A DNA stretch of 64,000 nucleotides from Xylogone sp. PMI_703 (taxonomy: Eukaryota > Ascomycota > Leotiomycetes): the NCBI GenBank assembly GCA_021399445.1, contig JAJTUQ010000002.1, forward strand, positions 4,898,001-4,962,000. Reading direction: 5' to 3'. The notes below the pieces were generated by a model. It saw nothing but the letters and a program-made list of their open reading frames with translations. It had not been told where the DNA came from and made no database searches. Below, piece by piece: positions 35,027 to 46,004 of the stretch. How positions within the stretch are numbered: the first letter of the stretch is position 1; the number at the start of each line of letters is the position of its first letter. The translations under genes and the position numbers were made by a program.

Positions 35027-35350
35027 GTGGTGCCTATGGAAAGTTACCTCTCGAGGTCCTTTGAAACAGAGACCCAATTATGGGAACCGAAAGCTTGCAA
35101 AACCCAGTATAAATACATAATACCTCAAAGAATTCTTATAGACAGAACGTTAAGTATCACGGAACGTTACCGATCTAGAGAATACAATGAGAAAACTTTC
35201 GAAAGAGTGTGGGGGGAGAACCCCCTGAAGATGAAAATAAAGGAGGGCCCAAAATGCTTACAAACGAACAAAAATAAAGTTAGACCAAGACTAGGCACAA
35301 TAACGGAGGAAGAGATTGAGGCCTTGCTAGAGAACCTGAATCTCGAGTAG
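35027..35350 (+). other. 107-codon open frame of unknown status
   Basis: Open from 35027 to a stop at 35350, possibly starting at the second Met (MESYLSRSF). The product would be charged (many Lys, Arg, Glu) and end in a Glu-rich helix (TITEEEIEALLENLNLE). I recognise no domain. It could be a small gene, a piece of a decayed element, or chance. Its position between the two direct repeats favours the second possibility only weakly. Confidence 0.2.
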
Positions 35351-35576
35351 CAGATATACCAAAATATTGCACAATTGAACGGGCGGCTAACATCAGGGGA
35401 GCATATTCCCACCTTACTATGCAATTAGAGCGTAAGACCTCTAGTTCTTCCCCTCGATCCGAAGCCCATAACCAGTTCATAGAGGAGTGGCGCGTATTAG
35501 GGTTCAACTCCCAGAGTTTCTCGCTCCCGGTGGCAGAGCACCTCCTCTATTCAATAAACTAAACAAGTACATGCGG

Positions 35577-35593
35577 GATTATTGATACCTTTC
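35577..35593 (+). repeat. Direct repeat copy 2 (17 bp)
   Basis: Second copy of the 17-bp sequence at 34922. The distance between copies is 655 bp. Confidence 0.7.
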
Positions 35594-36054
35594 AGATCTC
35601 TTTATTCGAGACTTATCAAAAATGCCTAGACTGAAGTATCTCTAGAATACATTTCCATTTGCTCTTAGTAAATACCGAGCAGTCCCCTCCCAAATATATA
35701 ATAGTAGAATGAAGAGAGTTTTTCAGAAAAAATGACAAAAAAGCATTATGGATATCAATTACCCAGTTTCCCCTCTCCCTTTTTTGGACAAAAAAAAAAG
35801 ACGTATTCATTCTTTCCCTTCCGCCGCCGCCCTTGGCCACGCAATTCCCGGAAAATAGAAAATGAAAAACTCCATTTGGGAGGTAATTAGAGAGAAATAG
35901 GACAAAAACTATACACATGAGATTTGGTTTCCCCTTTGTTTCCCATATTCCCTTTTTGTGTTGGGAATTCCTAAGGGCTTTTCCCTTCGCCTCTTTCCCT
36001 TTTTTCCTTTCTTAGGATACCGTTCCCCTCGGGGAAAAAAAGAAAGTGCTCGTC

Positions 36055-37860
36055 TCAGCTAACGGAGGCGATGAAGGATTTGTACTGCTCTTCCTCGGTC
36101 AATAGCTTCTTCGCCGGCTTGACCTTTGCAGGAGCGGGAGTGGACGTCGTTGTGGCCCATAGCACTTGATGATCCAGCTGCTCCGTCTTCGGCTGTGGTT
36201 CGTCCTTCTTCTCTTCCGGTGGGGGATTGCCTTCTCGTGGAAGCCGCATTGCTAAGAGGACGTACTCTGCGCGCGTCATATTGTCCATGATATCGTCCAT
36301 GTATCGGCGGACTTCATCGGGAGGAGCAACAACCTTGGCTAGGGATTCTAGCTGTCGTCCTTGGTGAGTGTAGAGGCGGATGGTAATGGGTTGGTAGTAG
36401 TCCAGTGTTGGGTCGTAGTTTGGGGAGTCGGCTTGACTACCCTTGCGGACGATCAGGAATGAGGCGATGACTTGGCCTTGTGGGAGATATTCGAGAATGC
36501 TGTACTTGGGGAAGAGGTATCGATCACCGTTGCCACCGGCGAACTCGAAGACTATACCAGTGATGTCTGGTTTCGATGGTAAGGGGCCTTTCGACCGTAG
36601 TGCCTGTGGTTGAGGCTGGGAGTAGGGAGAAGGATGATGATATGGAGGTTGCATTCCTGGAGTAGATGGCGCAGTCCTGGCGTTGGGCGCCGGACTCTGC
36701 ATCTGGTGGTGGTGATGTGCCTGGCCTTGGGTAGGTGTAGCAGCATGTGGTGATTGCGCTGGTGTTGATCCTGGGCCTGGAGGTGGTGGCCCTTTGGCTG
36801 GAGTTTGCACTGCCGCCGCCGCAGCAGCCTGTCGTTGCTTGAGAATACGTGTTAAGTCGTCAATGTGACTCTGGAACCTTTTCAGTTCGTCATTCGAGGC
36901 TGCTCCGTTAGCTACGATCCTCATAAGAGCCTTTAACTCGGGATCCGTCGCTGCTCTTTCTGCTAGCATTTGGATCACCGGATCTGTGCTCTTGGCCGCT
37001 GGTGCAGGTGCAGGTGCTGGCGGAGGCGCGGCATTCGCTGATGGTGGGTGATTCTGTTGGGGTGTAGGAGGTTGATTTGGAGGCGGTGGCGCATTTGAAG
37101 CAGGTGTGAACGTGCTATTCGGAGGAGGAGGATGAGGAGAAGCTGTATGTGTAGTCTTAGGAGTGTCGTAAGGTCGCGGGTGCTGCGGTGGAGTCTGTTG
37201 GACTGGTTGCGCCGGTGGGAAATTTTTCTGTTGGTAGGGAGATTGAGGGTGAGGTTGCGGAGGAGGCATCATTCCATTAGGAGGTCCATATTGAATAATA
37301 GGCCGTAACATCTGCTGCTGAGACCATGTCTGCACCGGAGGCCTTGGATTGGGATCTTTAATCCCGAACATCGTAGCTTCGAAGACGTGCGGTTCTACCG
37401 TAATCGTGCAGGTTCCCAACTTCGTCATAGACTCCTTCGCAGGATTATTCATGAGCTCTGCTCCACTCTTCTTCTTACTTGGTTTCGTCCAGTATTTCTC
37501 GAACAGACCCTCGCTGATCCATTTCTGTCGTGATCTGTTAAGTGACTCGGCCAGAACTCCACTGTAGAGAATCAATCCCGTTAGAACGTGTCGTAGCAAT
37601 GTAAAACGGACAATTAAAGACAGACGAGCTTCCTACCTTTCTGAAATGGACTGGTATTCTCTGGACGAAAGGTTATCTGGCTGAGGCACATTGACTGTAG
37701 GTAATGGTTTGCCGGCGACGATGCTCGTAGGTAAAGGCTCTTCAACTGGAGCTGGAGGAGGTGTTGGAGCTGTATGCTTCTCCGGGGTTGCTCTCTTCTT
37801 GGTAGCATGAGCTGGCTCTCCACGCGCTCCACGCGCCGGCAATTTCCTCTTCCTCTCCAT
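36055..37860 (-). CDS. SWC3: SWR1 chromatin-remodelling complex subunit Swc3
   Basis: Nuclear subunit of the SWR1 complex that exchanges H2A for H2A.Z. Two exons (37860..37637 and 37561..36055) give 576 aa. The N-terminus is basic (MERKRKLPARGARGEP) and leads to the family core: LSSREYQSISES joined by the 75-nt intron to GVLAESLNRSRQKWISEG and FEKYWTKPSKKK. A central stretch of about 150 residues is very rich in Pro, Gln and Ala. The C-terminal part (DRYLFPKYSILEYLPQGQ, then VLLAMRLPREG) is the second conserved block. The ATG at 37858-37860 is directly preceded by an ATG-TGA pair that overlaps it by one base. The assignment rests on recognition of the core block. Confidence 0.82.
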
Positions 37861-37865
37861 CACAT
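37860..37865 (-). promoter_or_regulatory. Minimal start-stop uORF overlapping the SWC3 start
   Basis: Reading the minus strand, ATG at 37865-37863 is followed at once by TGA at 37862-37860, and the A of TGA is the A of the SWC3 ATG (sequence ATGTGATGG). Start-stop elements stall initiating ribosomes and the TGATG overlap allows reinitiation. Whether the mRNA includes it is not known from sequence. Confidence 0.45.
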
Positions 37866-38354
37866 CTGCTCTCAGGAGTAAGGTTGAGCAGTTGGACAAT
37901 TATAGGACGTAACGCGTTGTGGTGTGCAATACGTGATGAATAGTTGTATGGAGACTTTAAACGATGGAGGGCGGATGCCTCGAACTTCAAACTTCTTTGC
38001 TCAGCCGAGTGTCTGACGACTGCAACCTCTTAGGCCCAGATTCTGTCTTGGAACTTAAGCGGTATTTGCACTATTTACTGGACTGGACTGGACTCCAATC
38101 TATAAACCTGATACATAGCAAGGTGAAACCGACTCTAAGACTGGTGATAGGGTAATCTCAGGTCGTTATCTATGGTCTTCTCATTCACCTACTCCAACTC
38201 AACTCCATCACCGTCAACGAGTGGCACAGCATCTTCTTCTTATGAAGTTGTTTTCCATTAGACTACCAACAACTTCACAGCTTTTACCAGTTACTTAATT
38301 ACTTAATCTTAGACTTTTGTTCTAGATATACAACATCATCAACATTCACTGATA
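37861..38354. promoter_or_regulatory. Divergent promoter of SWC3 (-) and hydrolase gene (+)
   Basis: 494 bp between start codons. C/T-rich on the plus strand from about 38,170 towards the hydrolase start, consistent with its 5' leader. No other element recognised. Confidence 0.5.
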
Positions 38355-39789
38355 ATGATTCCGCTCGCCCCGGTTTTTAAGAGGGCATACTGGGCACTCG
38401 CATTTGGCGTTGGGCTCTACGCCGTAGCTCTTCTTGCTGTCACAAACCCATGGCTCCAACGACAGTGAGTCTACAGTACATCATCCACCTCCAGGCTCTC
38501 ATCATGCTGTAGTGTTCTATACGCACATAAAGCACGTCTGTGGTGGCTAGACAGCAATAAGCCAGAACAGTTTGGATTTGCAAGTTAGGATACAGGACTT
38601 GCAGCATTGTCGACCTGAAAACTGTACTGATTATAATTACTAGAAAATCAAGTTACTCCTTTCAATTTTACCACTCCGGATCAAGAAACTCTTCACGCAT
38701 GGCATATTCTACCTCTCGGATTATATGCGAAGCATGAGTCCGAGCTATTACAACAACCATCCGGTTGTACTGAAGACATTACCAAGATGAAATCATTTGA
38801 GCTTCTCAAGGCAGAACCAGACTCTAGACTCATAATAGCTTGTGGGTGAATTTCTTTGTGGTAAACAACCAAGCTAATTTGAGGCAGTCCATGGGGTAAG
38901 ACTAGAGCAGTGCTTATTCAGAATATAACTCACCATTTCCATAGAATGCTGGTACGGTAGCCCAAGGATGGCGTCCTGAATCTTATCGATCACTATCTGA
39001 TGGTAGTACGTCGAATATTCACATCCTGGCTTTTGACTACCGGGGATACGGCCTCTCAACAGGGTTTCCGACAGAGGAAGGACTAATCACGGATGGAATT
39101 GCAGCAGTTAACTGGGCTATTAAAGTCGCTCACATGCCTCCAGAGAGGGTTATAATCTTTGGGCAAAGCCTGGGAACCGCTGTGACAGCTGGGGTAGTCG
39201 AGCATTTTGCGCAAAGAGGTACAGACTTCGCCGGGGTCATTCTTGTTGCGGGGTTTGTGAACTTGCCCGACCTCCTAACTAGTTATTCCATTGCTGGTTT
39301 GATTCCAGTCCTATCACCACTAAAAGCATACCCAATCCTTCAGAATTGGTTCAAGAGTTTTATCGTTGATAGATGGCCCTCGGCAACTCGAATTGCAAAT
39401 TTTGTTCGATTAAGCAACAAGGTTCGGCTCTTCATCATGCATGCAATAAACGATTATGAGATCCCCTGCTGGCATTCGGATGTCCTATTTGCTGCTGCTG
39501 CAAACGCAACTACTGACAGAGGTATGAGTTTAGAAGTTCTTGAGGCAATGAAGGCGAGGTCAACCATTGATATGGGCGAGGGAGCTTTCAGAAGTACGTG
39601 GAAAGCTGATGGAAACAAAATTATCGTAGAAGAGATGGTGGCTTATGGTGGTAAGTGATCTTGAAAGAGGAACTTACTCCGTGACCGGTGTGCTTATTGG
39701 TTCAAGATCACAATAGGATCATAACGTATGCAAACATTGGGCTTGTGGTGTTGAAGGCGTTTGGAATGCTTGGTGGCGAATCCTTTTAG
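38355..39789 (+). CDS. Alpha/beta hydrolase, Bem46/ABHD12-like, with 8-nt microexon
   Basis: Membrane-bound serine hydrolase of 391 aa. Six exons: 38355-38464, 38513-38583, 38644-38841, 38888-38895, 38945-39650, 39707-39789. A signal-anchor helix (ALAFGVGLYAVALLAVTNPW) starts the protein. Exons 2-3 rebuild KARLWWLDSNKPEQFGFA and NQVTPFNFTTPDQETLHAWH. The oxyanion motif FHGNAGTVAQGW is assembled from exon 3, the 8-nt exon 4 and exon 5. The nucleophile elbow is GQSLGTA. The acid is probably the Asp in HAINDYEIP. The last join gives GDHNRIITYANIGL, with the catalytic His in HNR. ABHD12-type enzymes act on lysophospholipids, while fungal Bem46 proteins are tied to polarity. Without the microexon the conserved HG is lost and the frame breaks. 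Confidence 0.9.
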
Positions 39790-40590
39790 AATTCAATTCT
39801 GCATTAGATACTGAGAGTTCTTGTTGGGCTGGAGCTTACTATTACCAGTACCGTCACAATTACATGAATGATACCGAATTGCACAAGGACGTTGCACCCA
39901 TCAGTCCTTCATAGCCCCTAGCCCCTTGACATGAACTCGCCATAGAGCCCATTCAAGAATTGAAACATCAGCACCATTCTCCGAGGAGCTGTTACTAGTA
40001 GAGCAACTTTAATCACAATACTCTTGGTTAATCTTGAAGACAAAATCATATACATCAATTTCCATCTCGGACTCGTTCCTAGTTCCAGGACGATTTTTTC
40101 TTGTCCTGTTGCACTCTTTGGGGGTTTTGACTCTGAGCAAATTACTATAACCTTTCAGCACTGCACTTTCTAGCATACTTCTAATCAAATTTTGGCGATC
40201 ATTTTCTGTTGCATTGATGGAGCTTGGGCATGCCAATGGTAAGTTGAGACATCTGCATAGGTTCGTTAGGGATGAGGCGTACCTGGGCGGGTCAAAGGTC
40301 GCTGGGCGATCAACCGATTATACACCAAGTTTGGCGGTATCCAAATTGTAATAAGAGCCCTATTTAATATGATTTCATATACCAGCAATTGAAAGTTTAT
40401 ACCTATAAATAAATCATGAACGCTATAACCTGCCTTCTATGTTGTGATAGCTTGTAGTTCAACCAATTGAATACTTTCTAACCGAGAACCCCGCGCAGCC
40501 CCGCCATCACTGAATTTAAGCCAACTTTCACCGCTTGCGCCGTCTGGAACTACTACTAAAATCTAGGAAGGGAGATTCTCACAAGCAGAA
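39790..40590. other. Intergenic: hydrolase 3' region and NMT promoter
   Basis: 801 bp between tandem genes. AT-rich at 40,330-40,430. A 75-codon antisense frame at 40009-40236 has no visible support. Nothing else recognised. Confidence 0.5.
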
Positions 40591-42377
40591 ATGGCGGAAG
40601 AATCTGTCGCAGGCAATGTGGCCTCCAAGCCTGAGGCGGTGGAGGAGGTCCGCAATGAGAACGAAGCCGGTGCTTCGAACACCACTCAAGTGGAGTCTGA
40701 CGACGAGGAAGAACACAATGATACTGCAGAGGCTGGGAATGCCCCTACATCTTCAAGCGCAGCAAAAAAGAAGAAGTCGAAGAAGAAGCGCGCAAAGGCG
40801 GATACAGCAAGCTCCAATGATGCCACAACTAAACCAGGCGATAACTCCAATACGGCTGGAAACCTTACTAGTGCTCAGGTACAGCAGCTTCTCACATTGG
40901 ATCCAGCAATAGCACAACATTTTGGAAAAGGTGGATCAACAAGCAGTGCAGTTGAAGCTCTAAAGAAGCTAAAGCTTGAGGATGTCATGGCATCATTAGC
41001 TTCTAGTGGGAGAAATGTTAAAGAGATGGATGCTTATAAATTTTGGCAGACACAACCCGTACCAAGGCTTGGAGAGAAGACGGAACACATTGAAGAAGGT
41101 CCTTTCAAAATTATTGATCCCGACAAAGTACCAAAAGAACCAGGGCCGTTATTAGAAGGGTTTGAGTGGGTTACTATGGATATGACTGATAAGGATCAAA
41201 TTAAAGAGGTCTACGATTTACTTGCAGCACACTATGTGGAAGACAAGGAAGAAATGTTCAGATTTAACTATTCACAAGCATTCTTGAAATGGTAAAATGC
41301 CATGTAATTCAGAGATTAGTTACTGGCGGCTAACTGCAGCAGGGCGTTACTGGCACCTGGCTGGACCAAAGAGTGGCATGTCGGGGTCCGGGCTTCCACA
41401 TCCAAGAAGCTCGTTGCATTTATATCCGGTGTACCAATCGATCTACGAGTTCGGAACAAGGTTCTTAAATCAACTGAAATCAACTTCCTCTGTGTGCACA
41501 GGAAGCTCCGTTCCAAGAGACTGACACCAGTGCTGATCAAGGAAATTACCAGGAGATGCTATCTTGTTGGGGTCTACCAAGCAATCTATACCGCTGGTAT
41601 AGTTCTACCGACACCTGTTAGCACCTGTAGATATTTTCACAGATCTATAAATTGGCAGAAATTATACGAAGTCGGATTTAGCCCTTTGCCTAAGGGTAGC
41701 AAACCACAGTTCCAAGTCCGGAAATACCATCTTCCTGACAACACAGCACTCAAAGGCCTTAGACCCATGGAAGCAAAAGATATCGATATAGTTCTTGAAT
41801 CATTACGTCGTTATTTGGCCCGTTTTGATATGGCGCCGGAATGGACACGAGAAGAAATAGAGCATTGGCTCATACATAAGAAGGATTCACCAGATGATCA
41901 GGTTATCTGGTCCTACGTTATTGAAGTAAGTTGACAATTACAGGTCTACTTGAGTGAAGCTGACCGTTTCAGGACCCTTCAACGAAGAAGATAACAGATT
42001 TCTTCTCTTTTTATTGTCTTGAATCTTCCGTTATTCACAGCACTAAATATGACTCCATACGTGCTGCTTACCTCTACTACTATTTCACAGATGTGGCTTT
42101 CCAACCAGATTTCGAGAAAGAAGCTCTAAAAAATCGGCTAAATACCATGATGAACGATGCCCTGATCTTAGCTAAGAAGCTCAAGTTTGACGTTTTCAAC
42201 TGTGTTAGCATTATGGACAATAGTCTTTTTGTTAACCAGCAGAAGTTCGGTGCTGGGGATGGGCAACTGCATTATTACCTATATAATTACAACGCCAATC
42301 CAATTGCAGGTGGCGTTGATCCAAATAATCAGGTCGATGAGAATAATTGCAGCGGTGTCGGAATTACTATGTTATAG
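40591..42377 (+). CDS. NMT1: Glycylpeptide N-myristoyltransferase
   Basis: Transfers myristate from myristoyl-CoA to N-terminal Gly of proteins such as ARF GTPases. Exons 40591-41291, 41343-41925 and 41973-42377 give 562 aa. The first 150 residues are a polar, ribosome-binding-type extension with an acidic patch and a Lys run ([11 protein letters not shown]). The catalytic part starts at [14 protein letters not shown]. Key blocks are [29 protein letters not shown] (restored by the 51-nt intron), [20 protein letters not shown] and [17 protein letters not shown]. The C-terminus [13 protein letters not shown] places the terminal carboxylate used in catalysis. The second intron separates VIE from [14 protein letters not shown]. 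Cytosolic. Nothing unusual seen. Confidence 0.97.
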
Positions 42378-42566
42378 TCTCAGATACTAATGCATCATAA
42401 CAAAATCAAAAATATATATAAGTCCAATATCCTATCGAAAAGGTGAAATTCTTTGTTGCATGCTTAAAATAATTTGCTCAACAATGGCTCATCTGTGTAT
42501 CTGAACTGAGAAACAGCGACTAAATAATCTAAGATAAAAGATCCTTGCAAGTTCTAAATCAAGACT

Positions 42567-43896
42567 TTACTCCTTACTCATCACCTCTGTCTTCTTAACC
42601 TGCTCTTCCATAAGTTCATTAAATCGTTGCGTATCCTCCATCATAAATACGTGACCAAATCCTTCTTTGATAATCCCCACCCCAGGGTTAAGCAATTCGA
42701 TCAATTTCTTGCCGTGGTAGACTGTAATCATGTTATCTAGGGTTCCATGCAGTACTGAGATTCGTTCTCGACCGATTTTATCTCCAAGCTCTTTCAGCTG
42801 AGCGGCACTCTTGTGATGCCAACCAGCGGCAATCGCCTGGAGCATAAATCCCTTTCGTTGGTAGGCTTCTGAATCCAAACGCTTCTGTAGTTCCTGAGCT
42901 CCCCAGCGCTCATAGTTCGTCTTAAATTTCGGATAAGCTCCAGAAGGAGGAAGAATAACTTTGGGGGTATCAGCGGTAGGAACAACCGCATCGTCTGGCC
43001 TATCCAGCCATTCTTCAGCAAAAAGTGATTTGGATACATCTTGAAGACTTCGATCTAAGGATTTTGGTATGAACATGTTGATCCTGTTCCGGAGATTCTC
43101 AACGAATGTAGTTGTATTTTCGATGGCTGCAGCAGTGGAGATGAGATTAAGAGAACAAATCCGATCTGGAATTAGGAGACCAAGCTCCTGAGCAATCATG
43201 CCTCCCATACTGACACCTATTACGTGAAGCTGACGTTGAGAGGTCCATCCGATATGTTCTAATATTTCTAACACATCTCGAGCCATCTCACTCGTTGAGT
43301 ATCGCATGAGAGGTTTGTCAGACTCTCCCATACCTAAGAATTTATTTAGCCATCTGGTCTTTAATGGGCACGACGTTACACGGCACCTCTATTGTCATAG
43401 ACAAGACATGAGTATTTATCACCCATCTCATGGCCAAACTTCAGAGTCTGTCTCTGCCAAGCTGACTTTTCAAGATGAGTTTTGGTCAAAAACACCTCAT
43501 GAAGGGCTAATTACCTTGATTGCACCAAGACCCATAACCCACTGACAATGTTAGTAAGGTTAGTTTTTTTACAGATAGAAATGCTAGGGCATAGAGTAAA
43601 GAGTCGCTATAGCAGGGTATCACAGGGTGTACAAGAGAAGGAACAAGCAATATTGTGCGACTCCGACTCTGGAGATCTGTATACGCTCAAGGCACATGCG
43701 TAAACGAGAGGCAAAGAGATGAGTACTTACTACCAGCTTTGTGTCACCCTCACCGTGGACTTCCCAACTGATGTTGAATGGACCTCCTCTACCTTGAGCT
43801 ACAGGCAGCCGTCCTTCTTGTGTTGGGACAAGCTTCCATATTGTATATGGATAGGACGGATTTTCCAAAATGTCTTTTGCTTTTGGTCGAGTATCC
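42567..43896 (-). CDS. Alpha/beta hydrolase (peptidase S33-like), 5' end unresolved
   Basis: Four visible exons (43896..43731, 43541..43515, 43465..43387, 43333..42567), about 346 codons. They rebuild PYTIWKLVPTQEGRLPVAQG, GGPFNISWEVHGEGDTKLVW, VMGLGAIKSAWQRQTLKFGH and YSCLVYDNRGMGESDKPLMR. The nucleophile elbow is GVSMGGM. The acid is probably the Asp in HGTLDNMITV and the His is in GFGHVFMMED. Exon 43541..43515 is only 27 nt. The frame of the first visible exon runs back to a TAG without any ATG, so a short 5' exon is missing from the model. Two upstream ATGs, at 44059 and about 44090, could be spliced to the TTAG acceptor at 43897 in the right phase, but neither donor is strong. Substrate unknown. 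Confidence 0.82.
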
Positions 43897-44333
43897 CTAA
43901 GATTGGTTAACCTGTTTGCCTATATTACATAAGAGAAGAATGCATAAGTACATTGTAAGGTCCAAAAAAATCACCGTAGACTGCCCTATTCTATGGGAAC
44001 TATTGAGGTTCCTAGGAGTATTGGATAGCTAGCGACCTTAGAACAAAATTAGCGTACATTCAGCCCTTAAACCACCTATGAGAACGCATGCCCAGGTACC
44101 GAACTTGTGATATTCCCGAGGATATGGACCAGTTTCCTCAAGAAACAACTTTATTCAACAGCAAAAAACAACCGAAACTTATATGATTCCCATTATCTTT
44201 GCCGCTCTGCAAATAATTAGTTTTGATTCGTGGGATCGTGCAAATGCGACCGCATCGCTTTCGTCCCATTAACCACATGTTCGTTGATGTGTCTTTTATC
44301 AGATAACGCCAGCAGATTTTATAGTATCTATGT
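43897..44333. other. Region upstream of the alpha/beta hydrolase and 3' of NAA40
   Basis: 437 bp between minus-strand genes. It should hold the missing first exon and promoter of the hydrolase, with candidate ATGs at 44059 and near 44090 on the minus strand. Oligo-T/A runs near 44,150 suit the NAA40 3' end. Confidence 0.45.
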
Positions 44334-45213
44334 CTATTGGATATCATAATTAATCTTTCTACTCAGAATTATATAATCAGGCTCTACTACTGTCCCGTTT
44401 CGGAGAATCCTAGGCGCTGGAGAAAACTCATCCTTCGAATATCCCAACTTCTGATAAAAGCGCAGAGCTTTCTGGTTCCTCTTAAAACAGGTTAACATCA
44501 CTTTAGAGACCGTGGGGATTTTTGAGCCGATGAAGTCAAGATAGCGCATAAGGAGAGCCCCCATACCAGTCCTGGAGTTCGTCAGCTTATGGAATATTTG
44601 CCATTAAGATTGAGTCCAGTTACCCTTGCAATTCCGTAGAGAGGTGGATCTCATAGCAGTAGATAACCGGGTAATCATCTTCATACGTAGGCATTAAGGA
44701 AACAAATCCCTTAACTTGGCCATCGCGCTTCACAAGGATGTATTTGAGATCTAGAAGCTTCATTTCTTTTCTCTTGGCATTTGGTTTCCAACCCTTTTCA
44801 GATTTCCTATAGTCTTCGGAACTGGTCTGTTCAACCAGCTTAAAGCATGCCTCAAAATCAGAGTCAGACATTGCCTTTGCTCTTTTTAGGACAAGTTCAA
44901 ACTTCAGCCCGGTTGACGGATGCTCCCAGGAACCCCATTGCTCTCTGCACCATTCATTAGTGAATCAATTTGATTCATGTGAATGGTAAAAGAATATGAA
45001 ACAAGAATTATTGGAATAATGAACTAGTTATAGCAACATTGAAATGATCTAGCGAATGCATGGCTAAAACAGAAGAACAGACTGAACTAGAAGAAATTCT
45101 TCATCTAGGCCGATGAGGTTCCTTAATTACCTTGGTGGCATAAAATCTTGTATGAAATTATCATCATCCTTAGCGTTTGCAACGTCGATAGGGTCTTGCG
45201 CGCTTGAAACCAT
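44334..45213 (-). CDS. NAA40: N-alpha-acetyltransferase 40 (NatD), histone H4/H2A specific
   Basis: GNAT enzyme that acetylates the N-terminal Ser of histones H4 and H2A. Three exons (45213..45131, 44944..44624, 44571..44334) give 213 aa. Exon 1 starts MVSSAQDPIDVANAKDDD and joins via a 186-nt intron to REQWGSWEHPSTGLKFELVL, the NatD-specific N-terminal block. The core shows YCYEIHLSTELQG joined to TGMGALLMRYL; the latter replaces the usual QGxGxG/A acetyl-CoA loop with QGTGMG. The C-terminal block is MLTCFKRNQKALRFYQKLGY followed by SKDEFSPAPRI. I picked the 45213 ATG because it gives the only in-phase donor (AG at 45131) for the acceptor at 44945. Confidence 0.9.
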
Positions 45214-46004
45214 GATCTTCCCTGAAGTTATCAGCGTGCATTGCGATTGTAACCGGAGGCGCGTTACTGTATGACGCGCTGAATACTGTTGATTGCCGTG
45301 ATTGCTACGTTTTGGCGTTCCGCGCTAAGCCTGGACAGATTCCGCCCCGCCAGCATACCTAAAGTTTGTACATTACCAATGCTTGAACCACACTTTCCAT
45401 ATGCCATGCTCCATGCGGCTGTGGCCTCAGATATGGCGAGCCAACCGTGCCTATTCGTCAGGACCTAGGGAAAAGCCTTCTCGTCTTCGAAATACCATCA
45501 GTCTTGACCATGCATGTCTAGACAACTTCGCTCAGGTTGAAGTGCTGCTAATATATTGTTAGTTCATACAACGTGGGCGAGCGCTAGCACTGTGGCGAAC
45601 AATCGTCCGTGACTGCAGAAGAATATCGGATGAGAATACCCGAAAAGAGACTCTTCAATTCGCGAGAGACGAGTTTGAAAGGAATAGGAACGTCACTGAT
45701 ATTGTATGTCCACTCTATACAGAAAGACACAGCACCATCCAGAGTGCTAATGTCTGAAGTCACATATTCGATATCTAATCTCAACTGGGAAAACTCAGTG
45801 GGACACCATGGAAAGGTATATAGATGGATTATGAGATTGTAATAATGTTACATGAGGTGAGCCTTCAATGGCTAGCTCTTCCATCTTTATCTCGGTGATG
45901 CGGCACGTCCCTATATTTTCTGTATCCAGAACGCCAGCACAATACAGTGTATATATACAACAGCCCAATCCCATATTGTATCCCACGCAATGTGATTTTG
46001 TTGA
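45214..46004. other. NAA40 promoter side and bL36m 3' region
   Basis: 791 bp between minus-strand genes. No open frame with protein-like character, no repeat. It has one GC-richer segment (about 45,240-45,480) directly upstream of NAA40, probably its promoter. Confidence 0.5.

Larger units (their letters stand above)
34594..36054. other. 1.5 kb gene-poor interval with direct repeats
   Basis: Between the convergent 3' ends of the protease and SWC3. It holds a 17-bp direct repeat pair and, between the copies, a 107-codon open frame of doubtful coding status. The right end (35,930-36,050) is a pyrimidine-rich tract on the plus strand that lies in the SWC3 3' UTR direction. No intact transposase or reverse transcriptase signature. 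Confidence 0.5.

Noticed and set aside
35400..35530. tRNA gene or tRNA-derived element suggested by GGTTCAACTCC (35501-35511) and nearby CCCATAACC
   Set aside because: The T-arm pairs only three of five positions, no A-box sits at the right distance, and no acceptor stem can be formed.
36500..37250. Tandem repeat array or expanded microsatellite in SWC3
   Set aside because: The repetitive look comes from Pro/Gln/Ala codons in an open coding frame. Units are irregular and the frame is intact.
40009..40236. 75-codon minus-strand open frame between the hydrolase and NMT
   Set aside because: No domain, no protein-like conservation pattern, no splice or leader context. Expected by chance in an 800-bp gap.
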